From Ekhidna sp. (lineage in GTDB: Bacteria > Bacteroidota > Bacteroidia > Cytophagales > Cyclobacteriaceae), in assembly GCA_013214445.1 (NCBI GenBank), contig JABSPG010000260.1, forward strand, positions 1-6,173: 6,173 nucleotides of DNA. Direction: 5' to 3'. Under the pieces are notes generated by a model. The model was not told the DNA's origin, searched no databases, and saw nothing but the letters and a program-made list of their open reading frames with translations. Position 1 is the stretch's first letter. Each line of letters begins with the position of its first letter. Made by a program: the position numbers and the translations under genes. Shown piece by piece: positions 1 to 5,364 of the stretch.

Positions 1-1122
1 ATGTCAGGGCTTACTTCTCAGCCTAATTTCAACTCACTAGTAGCCTCTTTGCAATACCATGAAAGAGGTCGTGAAATGAATTTGGAATCATTAAATGCTC
101 ACTCTACCTATTTCGAAGACGTCAGAGAGTTTTATTATCCGTTTGAATCCGGCCTGAAAGCTGGCACAGCTGAAGTATATGATCATGAAATACCTGGAGG
201 ACAATATTCGAATCTAAGACCACAAGCCATTGCACTTGGTTTGGAACATAAGTTTGAAACGATCAAGAAAAACTATGCTGCTGTCAATAAACTTTTTGGA
301 GATATCGTAAAAGTGACACCATCCTCTAAGGTGGTAGGAGACATGGCAATGTTCATGACTGCCAATGATTTGTCTACAGAAGACGTCCTTACCAAGGGGG
401 ATTCACTTTCATTTCCTGAATCTGTAATTGGCCTTTTCAAAGGAGACTTGGGCCAACCTCAAGGTGGATTTCCTTCGGAGATTAGCAAGTTGATTCTTAA
501 GAATCAAGAACCATTAAAAGGCAGAGCTAATGATAATATGGTTCCAGTAGATTTTGATGAAGAATTTGCGAGTTTTCGAAAGGACTTTTCAGGAATGGAC
601 TTTGAAGACTTTCTTTCATACAAGCTCTACCCGAAAGTATTCAAAGACTACTACGATCATATCCAGGTGTATGATGAGGTAACGCATCTTCCAACGCCTA
701 CCTTCTTCTATGGAATGAAAGTGGGTGAGGAAATAATGGTGGAGATCGGGAGGGGTAAGACGATCATCATTGAACTTGTAGGACTGACAGATCCAGATGA
801 ACATGGTATGCGCAATGTGGCATTTCGGCTGAATGGGCAAATTCGTAGAATAGCCATCAGAGACAAAAGGGTTGCTGTACAACATGTGTCCAACCGAAAA
901 GCAGAATCCGAAAAGGAGGTGGGATCGCCGCTGCAGGGCAAGATCGCAGAGATTAAAGTTAAAGAGGGAGATTCAGTAGATAAGGATGGAATCCTGTTTG
1001 TCATTGAAGCTATGAAAATGGAAACGACAGTTTCTTCTCCAATGAAAGGGATAATCAAAAAGATTCTATTAAAAGAAGGAGAATTGGTCGAGCAGGAAGA
1101 TTTGATCATTGAGTTTGAGTAG
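1..1122 (+). CDS. pyc: Pyruvate carboxylase, C-terminal part (5' truncated by window edge)
   Basis: Biotin-dependent enzyme that carboxylates pyruvate to oxaloacetate using ATP and bicarbonate, a cytoplasmic anaplerotic step. The 373 visible residues match the last third of the ~1150-residue single-chain enzyme. The end of the carboxyltransferase domain includes MSGLTSQP at residues 1-8 and IPGGQYSNLRPQA at 64-76, followed by KVTPSSKVVGDMA (104-116) and FPESVIGLFKGDLGQP (138-153). Residues about 230-300, with PTPTFFYGM, form the tetramerisation/allosteric region. The biotinyl carrier domain spans about 308-373, and its EAMKMET motif places the biotinylated Lys at residue 339 (codon 1015-1017). 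The ATG at position 1 is an internal Met in the conserved MSGLTSQP motif, not the true start; the biotin carboxylase domain and most of the carboxyltransferase lie upstream. The gene ends with TAG directly followed by TAA. Intact in the visible part; identification is secure. Confidence 0.96.
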   Translation: MSGLTSQPNFNSLVASLQYHERGREMNLESLNAHSTYFEDVREFYYPFESGLKAGTAEVYDHEIPGGQYSNLRPQAIALGLEHKFETIKKNYAAVNKLFGDIVKVTPSSKVVGDMAMFMTANDLSTEDVLTKGDSLSFPESVIGLFKGDLGQPQGGFPSEISKLILKNQEPLKGRANDNMVPVDFDEEFASFRKDFSGMDFEDFLSYKLYPKVFKDYYDHIQVYDEVTHLPTPTFFYGMKVGEEIMVEIGRGKTIIIELVGLTDPDEHGMRNVAFRLNGQIRRIAIRDKRVAVQHVSNRKAESEKEVGSPLQGKIAEIKVKEGDSVDKDGILFVIEAMKMETTVSSPMKGIIKKILLKEGELVEQEDLIIEFE

Positions 1123-1143
1123 TAAACTACTAGCATCTTAAAT

Positions 1144-1208
1144 ACCTAATTGATATCCTATTAAGGGTTCTAATCGGTTCTAACGGTGATTTTAGATATC
1201 AACTAGGT
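1144..1208. repeat. 14-bp imperfect inverted repeat between pyc and the next gene
   Basis: The left arm at 1144-1157 (ACCTAATTGATATC) is the reverse complement of the right arm at 1195-1208 (GATATCAACTAGGT) except for one mismatch (1149/1203). The arms are separated by 37 bp that contain a tandem GGTTCTAA repeat. As RNA it could form a long-stemmed hairpin just after pyc. No T-run follows the right arm, so it does not look like an ordinary rho-independent terminator. It could be a processing or pausing structure, a protein-binding site, or a remnant of a tiny palindromic element. The arms are seen directly; the function is unknown. Confidence 0.6.
1166..1183 (+). repeat. Tandem GGTTCTAA repeat, 10-bp period
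   Basis: GGTTCTAA occurs at 1166-1173 and again at 1176-1183, with a 2-bp spacer. The period is therefore 10 bp, about one helical turn, which would put both copies on the same DNA face. The pair sits in the loop of the surrounding 14-bp inverted repeat. A protein-binding role is possible but not shown. Confidence 0.45.
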
Positions 1209-1209
1209 T

Positions 1210-1238
1210 AGATTTCCGACAAATAGAATACAGATTTC
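1210..1238 (+). repeat. Direct repeat AGATTTC, 22-bp spacing
   Basis: AGATTTC occurs at 1210-1216 and 1232-1238, followed by CGA in the first copy and GA in the second. The 22-bp offset is close to the 21-bp offset of the next repeat pair downstream. Seven-mers can recur by chance in A+T-rich DNA, so this is weak on its own; it is listed because it adds to a cluster of repeats upstream of the 1303 gene. Confidence 0.25.
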
Positions 1239-1250
1239 GATGTAACATTT

Positions 1251-1285
1251 TAGTATTGTTATCGTGTGTGATAGTATTGCTATCA
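1251..1285 (+). promoter_or_regulatory. Possible operator/promoter: 13-bp direct repeat plus 17-bp palindrome
   Basis: TAGTATTGTTATC at 1251-1263 recurs as TAGTATTGCTATC at 1272-1284 (12 of 13 identical), offset by 21 bp or two helical turns. The second copy lies within a perfect palindrome, TGATAG-TATTG-CTATCA (1269-1285), with 6-bp arms and a 5-bp centre. It lies 17 bp upstream of the ATG at 1303, a typical place for a repressor or activator site. Each copy also contains TAGTATTG, one base away from the Bacteroidota -7 promoter element TAnnTTTG, but no convincing -33 element is found at the right distance. Repeats are seen; the regulatory role is inferred. Confidence 0.4.
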
Positions 1286-1302
1286 TAAAATATATCAAAA
1301 CT

Positions 1303-1851
1303 ATGAATCGGATTGTTCTCGTTATTGGAATCATATTTAGTACTTCTATTATGGCAATTGGCCAATCGGAAATTGAACTTCCAATTGAAGATCAATTTGA
1401 TATTGTAACCAATCAGAGGCTTGACAAATCTGCTTACCTCAAGACTTTTGCAGGTATCAATGAATACTGTCAAAATCCAACTTTCCGAAATTCAGTTGAT
1501 CGAATCTTGGTAGCAATACATGAATATGATTCTTTGGTATTGGATAAGTTAGAGGATCCAACGGCTTACTATGGATGGGATATCAAAGAGGAAAATAAGA
1601 CAATAAAAGATGTTCATCATTTAGAAGAAGGGTATAGTTTAGAATCGTTTGTTGAGCATATGAGGGAATCCTGCATTTTTCGAAACGAGATCGTTGAAAA
1701 TGAGGAAAATCTGAGAAGGGGTCTCGGTATGGAGTCATACGATGGTAAAGTACTTGTATTGGAAACAGAGATGACCAAATACTTGCGTAGAATTGATAGA
1801 CTGATGCTACGAGTGGATGAACATCTTCATGTCCTTCACCTAGACCAGTAG
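1303..1851 (+). CDS. Secreted protein of unknown function
   Basis: I do not recognise a family. The 182-residue product starts with a classical signal peptide: MNR, a hydrophobic core at about residues 4-19, and likely cleavage after AIG at residue 20. This indicates export to the periplasm or surface. The mature part has only two cysteines, C56 and C124, which could form one disulfide. It is rich in charged residues and looks largely helical, especially about 120-182 (RNEIVENEENLRRG, then EMTKYLRRIDRLMLRVDEH). There is no lipobox, membrane segment or catalytic motif I can name. I chose ATG 1303 over the in-frame GTG at 1264 because it puts the signal peptide at the N-terminus and because 1264 falls inside the upstream direct repeat. 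The leader is A-rich with no Shine-Dalgarno. The gene is separated by 180 bp from pyc and 79 bp from recQ and is probably transcribed from its own promoter. Confidence 0.75.
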   Translation: MNRIVLVIGIIFSTSIMAIGQSEIELPIEDQFDIVTNQRLDKSAYLKTFAGINEYCQNPTFRNSVDRILVAIHEYDSLVLDKLEDPTAYYGWDIKEENKTIKDVHHLEEGYSLESFVEHMRESCIFRNEIVENEENLRRGLGMESYDGKVLVLETEMTKYLRRIDRLMLRVDEHLHVLHLDQ

Positions 1852-1879
1852 TTCTGGCACGATCTCTTAATAGCAGTCT

Positions 1880-1898
1880 GATTCTACAATAAAGAATC
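1880..1898. repeat. 6-bp inverted repeat upstream of recQ
   Basis: GATTCT (1880-1885) and AGAATC (1893-1898) are perfect inverted copies around a 7-bp A-rich centre (ACAATAA). It lies in the 79-bp gap between the secreted-protein gene and recQ, 32 bp before the GTG start. It might be a small operator or a weak hairpin. No T-tract follows, so a terminator is unlikely. Confidence 0.3.
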
Positions 1899-1930
1899 GA
1901 AATACATCTGGACTCCACTAACTTAGGCAG

Positions 1931-3817
1931 GTGGATTCACTTGAGGTATTGAAAAAATACTGGGGCTATGATAGCTTCAGGCCTTTACAGGAGGACATCA
2001 TTGATGCTGTTTTAGAAGGAACAAACACATTAGCTCTTCTACCTACAGGTGGCGGCAAATCGGTATGTTTCCAGGTACCAACAATGGTGCTAGATGGAAT
2101 CTGTATTGTAGTATCGCCACTGATTTCCCTGATGAAGGATCAGGTAGATCAGCTGCAACATAAGGGTATTAAGTCTGCAGCGATCTATTCTGGTATGACC
2201 AGACGTGAGATAGATATTACCCTGGATAACTGCATTTACGGAGGATATAAATTCCTTTATGTCTCCCCAGAGCGTTTAAAAACAGAGATTTTTCTTGAAC
2301 GTGTTCAACAGATGAAAATCTGTCTGTTAGCAGTCGATGAAGCCCATTGCATCTCTCAATGGGGCTATGATTTTAGGCCACCATACCTCGAAATCGCTGC
2401 TTTTAAGAACCAAATTCAAGTGCATCGAATCATTGCCTTGACCGCAACCGCTACTAAAGAGGTAAAGAATGATATTCTGGAAAAGTTACAAATGTCTGAA
2501 TCCAAGGTATTTCAAAAGAGCTTTGCCAGATCGAATCTTTCCTACTCGGTATTCAAACTTGAAAACAAGCAGCAAAAAATGCTAGAGATACTTGAGAATG
2601 TCAAAGGCACAAGTGTAATCTATGTGAGGAGTAGGAAGCGAACCAAAGAGATCGCAGACTTTTTGAGAAGAAATCGTCTGTCCGCAGATTTCTATCATGC
2701 GGGGCTTTCTGCAAGGGAGCGAGCGGAAAAGCAAAGCTCTTGGATCAATAATCAAACTAGAGTGATGGTCGCGACTAACGCTTTTGGGATGGGTATTGAT
2801 AAGCCAGACGTGAGAACAGTCATACATATGGATCTTCCGGATTCTTTGGAGGCCTATTATCAGGAAGCTGGCAGGGCTGGTAGGGATGAAAGAAAAGCAT
2901 ATGCAGTCACTTTATTTCATCCGCAAGATGTTGATGAATTGAGAGATCGAGTTGAGAGATCGATCGTCTCACTAGATCAGATCAAAAGAACGTATCAAGC
3001 ACTTGCAAATTTTTATAAGATGGCTATTGGAAGTCATCAGTTCTCAAGTTTCCCATTCAACTACGAGCAATTCATCAATAACTTTAATCTGCCAGTTGTT
3101 GAAACGTACTCAGCCTTGAAGAAGCTAAGTGATGAGGGACTTATTCAGATGACAGAAGGTTTCTATGAGCATTCGAAGATCACCTTTCTGCTAGATAAGA
3201 GTGAGACCTACAAATTCCAAGTTTCCAATCCCAAATTGGACCCTCTTATTAAGACCTTATTAAGGCTCTATGGAGGGGAGGTATTTGCCGGCTATGCTAA
3301 AATTAAGGAACGAGACATTGGATCGCTTTTGAAGACGGACAAGGTTCAGGTCCGAAAGTGGTTAAAGTTTTTGAATGATAATGAGGTCATAGACTATCAG
3401 CCTGCTCTGGACTCTGCGACTGTTACTTTTCTTACTCCTAGGGAGGATCCCGAAAGACTTTCTATTGATGCAAAGCAAATAGAATGGAGAAGGAATTTAG
3501 CTAAGGATAAAGCTAGGTCTGTGATTGACTACATCTATTCGGTGGAATGTAGGACTCAGATTTTTCAAAAATATTTTGATGAGGATACATCCCTAACGTG
3601 TGGTGTGTGTGACAATGATCTAGAAAAAAAGAAAAAGCTGAAAGTCTCGGATCTACCGGTAGAAAAGGTAGAAGAGGTGCTAGAAGCTCCACGCAATCTC
3701 ACTGAGATTCGAGCATTGATGTCTGATTATACACAAGATCAGATCATAGAAGCACTACGCATACTTATCGAGGATCGTAGAATTGAGGAGCAGGAGGGTA
3801 GGTTTAGTCTCTTGTAG
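1931..3817 (+). CDS. recQ: RecQ-family ATP-dependent 3'-5' DNA helicase
   Basis: SF2 helicase of DNA repair and recombination, 628 residues. Motifs in order: motif 0 FRPLQ (16-20), Walker A LLPTGGGKS (36-44, Lys43), Ia VSPLISLMKDQ (61-71), DEAH box (136-139) with the RecQ aromatic loop CISQWGYDFRP (140-150), motif III LTATAT (170-175), motif V ATNAFGMGIDKPDVR (281-295) and motif VI QEAGRAGRD (311-319). A zinc site at 540-563 has C540, C557 and C560, but Asp563 where E. coli RecQ has its fourth Cys. About 220 residues separate motif VI from C540, versus about 50 in E. coli RecQ; this stretch contains a winged-helix-like part (about 377-410). No HRDC domain is present; the C-terminus (about 575-628) is a small helical/winged region. 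This layout resembles the ~630-residue RecQ of Bacteroidota as I recall it. The GTG start is forced: an in-frame TAA lies at 1919-1921 and the first internal ATG is past Walker A. It may be one of several RecQ paralogues. Confidence 0.93.
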   Translation: MDSLEVLKKYWGYDSFRPLQEDIIDAVLEGTNTLALLPTGGGKSVCFQVPTMVLDGICIVVSPLISLMKDQVDQLQHKGIKSAAIYSGMTRREIDITLDNCIYGGYKFLYVSPERLKTEIFLERVQQMKICLLAVDEAHCISQWGYDFRPPYLEIAAFKNQIQVHRIIALTATATKEVKNDILEKLQMSESKVFQKSFARSNLSYSVFKLENKQQKMLEILENVKGTSVIYVRSRKRTKEIADFLRRNRLSADFYHAGLSARERAEKQSSWINNQTRVMVATNAFGMGIDKPDVRTVIHMDLPDSLEAYYQEAGRAGRDERKAYAVTLFHPQDVDELRDRVERSIVSLDQIKRTYQALANFYKMAIGSHQFSSFPFNYEQFINNFNLPVVETYSALKKLSDEGLIQMTEGFYEHSKITFLLDKSETYKFQVSNPKLDPLIKTLLRLYGGEVFAGYAKIKERDIGSLLKTDKVQVRKWLKFLNDNEVIDYQPALDSATVTFLTPREDPERLSIDAKQIEWRRNLAKDKARSVIDYIYSVECRTQIFQKYFDEDTSLTCGVCDNDLEKKKKLKVSDLPVEKVEEVLEAPRNLTEIRALMSDYTQDQIIEALRILIEDRRIEEQEGRFSLL

Positions 3818-3860
3818 CGAATCGATAGCCGAGTAGCTTAAAATACTTTCGTCACTTTGT

Positions 3861-3866
3861 TGTAAC
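3861..3866 (+). promoter_or_regulatory. Possible -35-like element (TGTAAC) ahead of the sigma-factor gene
   Basis: TGTAAC followed by a run of six T (3867-3872) lies 29 bp before the ATG at 3895, in the 77-bp gap after recQ. Many ECF sigma genes are autoregulated, and ECF -35 elements often contain an AAC core, so this is a candidate. No clear -10 partner is visible. If it is a -35 element, transcription would start close to 3895, making the mRNA nearly leaderless or favouring the downstream ATG at 3919. Tentative. Confidence 0.25.
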
Positions 3867-3894
3867 TTTTTTCGAATCTGGCATTACATGGGTG

Positions 3895-4461
3895 ATGTTA
3901 GATGCTATACCCATAGAAATGCCGACAGAAGTTTACAACGAAGTAGCATTGATAGAACAAGCAAAGGGAGACCCCTCGGCTTTTGAACATATATATAATC
4001 GCTACTTTGATGCCATCTTTCTATTTGTCAATAAACGATTGAATGATCGTAGCAGTGCTTTTGATTTGACGCAACAGGTATTTTTCAATGCCTTAAATAA
4101 CCTCAAGTCCTATCACCATAGAGGGTTTCCATTTTCCTCGTTTCTATACAGAATAGCAATAAATGAGTGCAATCAGTATTTCCGTCAAAGTAATAGAGTG
4201 AGGTATACATCCATCGATCATGAGTCTATTGATTTGCTTGCCAATGAGGTGCCAGGTGTAATGGACAAAGAGGAATCACTGGCAACACTTCAATCAGCTA
4301 TTCAGCTGCTTTCTGCTAAGGAAATCATGTTACTAGAGCTTCGCTACTTCGAGCAAAGATCATTTAGGGATGTTGCGCAGCTTCTAAATATTAGCGAGAG
4401 CAATTGCAAGGTGAAAATGCACCGAGTTTTGAAAAAACTTAAAAAGGAATTGAAAGGATGA
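3895..4461 (+). CDS. ECF-type RNA polymerase sigma factor
   Basis: Sigma-70 family factor of the extracytoplasmic-function type, 188 residues from ATG 3895. It would direct RNA polymerase to a special promoter set, often after a membrane-borne signal. Region 2 is at about residues 29-98: FEHIYNRYFDAIFLFV, then DLTQQVFFNAL (57-67) and FSSFLYRIAINECNQYFR (80-97), the segment that contacts core polymerase and the -10 element. A linker follows to about 125. Region 4 (about 127-185) ends in a helix-turn-helix, SFRDVAQLLNISESNCKVKMHR (156-177), for -35 recognition. The size is typical and no region is missing. Start is uncertain: GTG 3892, ATG 3895 and ATG 3919 are all in frame, all precede region 2, and none has a good ribosome site. 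The stop overlaps the next gene's ATG by 4 bp (ATGA), implying translational coupling to a membrane partner. Its target genes are not shown, but the genes behind it are likely candidates. Confidence 0.9.
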   Translation: MLDAIPIEMPTEVYNEVALIEQAKGDPSAFEHIYNRYFDAIFLFVNKRLNDRSSAFDLTQQVFFNALNNLKSYHHRGFPFSSFLYRIAINECNQYFRQSNRVRYTSIDHESIDLLANEVPGVMDKEESLATLQSAIQLLSAKEIMLLELRYFEQRSFRDVAQLLNISESNCKVKMHRVLKKLKKELKG

Positions 4462-5168
4462 AGAATAGAGTGGAAATAGTGGATCAATCGATTTTTCTAT
4501 CGCAAGATCGTCCTAAGCCTGATTTTAAGGGTGTGCTTGATCAATACAATGACTACCAGAAGCTCAGGAGAAAATACTACTGGTCTGGCACATTGCTTTT
4601 AGTTGCTGCAAGTTTGATGGGATTTCTTCTGTATCCCGATAGCAATGAAGATAACCAATCAAATGTCAATGAATTTTATGCTCAAGTCGGGCCGGTTCAG
4701 TCAAATGTAACACAAGCAATTAATAGTCTTTCGATCCCTGTCCTTCAAGAAAATGACGCAATAGGAGAATCCAGGAATTACAAAAAGAAGAAGGTTGTCA
4801 CTGAACCTTTGCAGGAAAAGGAAGCGCTTTTTACTGAGGAAGTACCATCAACGCCCCTATTAAATGCCTCAGCAAAACCACTTGATGGATTTGTTGCCTT
4901 ATATCAGTACTTTGATGAAAAACTACAGTATCCAGATTCAATGCTAATGGATTCTGTTGAGGGAGTGGTTAAAGTAGCGTTTACTATCAGTGCAGACAGT
5001 TCTATTTCTCACATTGAAGTTTTTGAGTCGCTGGGAGAAGCGTTTGATAAAGAGGCTGTCCGACTGGTAAATGAAATGCCCAAATGGACTCCTGCGATAA
5101 AAGACAACCAGCCAGTTTCTTCAAGTATGATCATTCCTGTAAGATTCAAAATTACTAGGGATGAATAG
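4458..5168 (+). CDS. Single-pass membrane protein with periplasmic TonB C-terminal domain; possible sigma-factor partner
   Basis: 236 residues. The N-terminal ~41 residues are charged and predicted cytoplasmic, ending in KLRRKYYW; one membrane helix follows (about 42-59, SGTLLLVAASLMGFLLY). A low-complexity periplasmic linker (about 60-135) contains a Lys cluster at 109-112. The C-terminal TonB-like domain (about 141-232) includes LQYPD (156-160), GVVKVAFTI (169-177) and MPKWTPA (207-213). TonB C-terminal domains normally touch outer-membrane receptors or other periplasmic partners. The position directly after a sigma gene, with a 4-bp ATGA overlap, and the N-in/C-out topology implied by the positive residues before the helix, suggest it could act as an anti-sigma factor or signal transducer. 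I see no recognised anti-sigma domain (no zinc anti-sigma HxxxCxxC motif), so that role is inference. It could instead be a structural or transport-related TonB-like protein. It overlaps the next gene by 8 bp. Confidence 0.8.
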   Translation: MKNRVEIVDQSIFLSQDRPKPDFKGVLDQYNDYQKLRRKYYWSGTLLLVAASLMGFLLYPDSNEDNQSNVNEFYAQVGPVQSNVTQAINSLSIPVLQENDAIGESRNYKKKKVVTEPLQEKEALFTEEVPSTPLLNASAKPLDGFVALYQYFDEKLQYPDSMLMDSVEGVVKVAFTISADSSISHIEVFESLGEAFDKEAVRLVNEMPKWTPAIKDNQPVSSSMIIPVRFKITRDE

Positions 5169-5364
5169 TAAACCGGCAATCTTCTTTTGCTGCCTTATCT
5201 ACTCTTCCATTCTCTTATCGCAAGGAATGGGTGCGTGTGGGGAGTATATCCCAAGTCTATCGGAACGGATAGAGCAGAAAAAAATATTTCAAACATGGAG
5301 GTTGAGACATGTAAATAATTATTCACAAAGGGAAACACTGATTAGCTGGAGTTATGGTTCATGA
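5161..5364 (+). CDS. 5' fragment of the protease gene: signal peptide and N-terminal stub
   Basis: 67 codons. Residues 1-20 are a signal peptide (MNSKPAIFFCCLIYSSILLS), with cleavage likely between about 20 and 25. A Cys at 26 starts CGEYIPSLSERIEQKK, resembling the Cys-containing mature N-terminus of exported Bacteroidota proteases. A lipoprotein reading is possible because MGAC precedes that Cys, but Met at -3 is a poor lipobox. The last residues before the shift (NNYSQRETL) fit the segment just ahead of the HExxH helix, and the tail ISWSYGS is out-of-frame sequence. An A7 run at 5279-5285 is a possible slippage site, but reading either alternative frame from there hits stops at 5303 or 5316, so it does not restore the gene. 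On its own this would be a useless short secreted peptide. Confidence 0.5.
   Translation: MNSKPAIFFCCLIYSSILLSQGMGACGEYIPSLSERIEQKKIFQTWRLRHVNNYSQRETLISWSYGS

Noticed and set aside
1..3. ATG at the first base as the start of the pyc reading frame
   Set aside because: It encodes the Met of the conserved MSGLTSQP motif deep inside the carboxyltransferase domain; the gene starts upstream of the window.
616..1136. Minus-strand open frames opposite pyc
   Set aside because: They lie wholly or almost wholly antisense to a strongly conserved gene and their translations look like no protein family.
1264..1302. Upstream GTG extension of the secreted-protein gene
   Set aside because: It would bury the signal peptide behind 13 residues and start inside the direct-repeat region.
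1192..1473. Minus-strand 93-codon frame over the pyc-1303 gap
   Set aside because: Low-complexity Asn/Ser-rich translation that overlaps the signal-peptide gene on the other strand.
1849..1864. CCAG/CTGG hairpin at the end of the secreted-protein gene as a terminator
   Set aside because: The stem is only 4 bp and there is no following T-run.
1583..1918. Minus-strand 111-codon frame opposite the secreted-protein gene
   Set aside because: Antisense shadow with no recognisable motifs or start signals.
2582..2827. Minus-strand 81-codon frame inside recQ
   Set aside because: Antisense to helicase motifs IV-V, which fix the coding strand.
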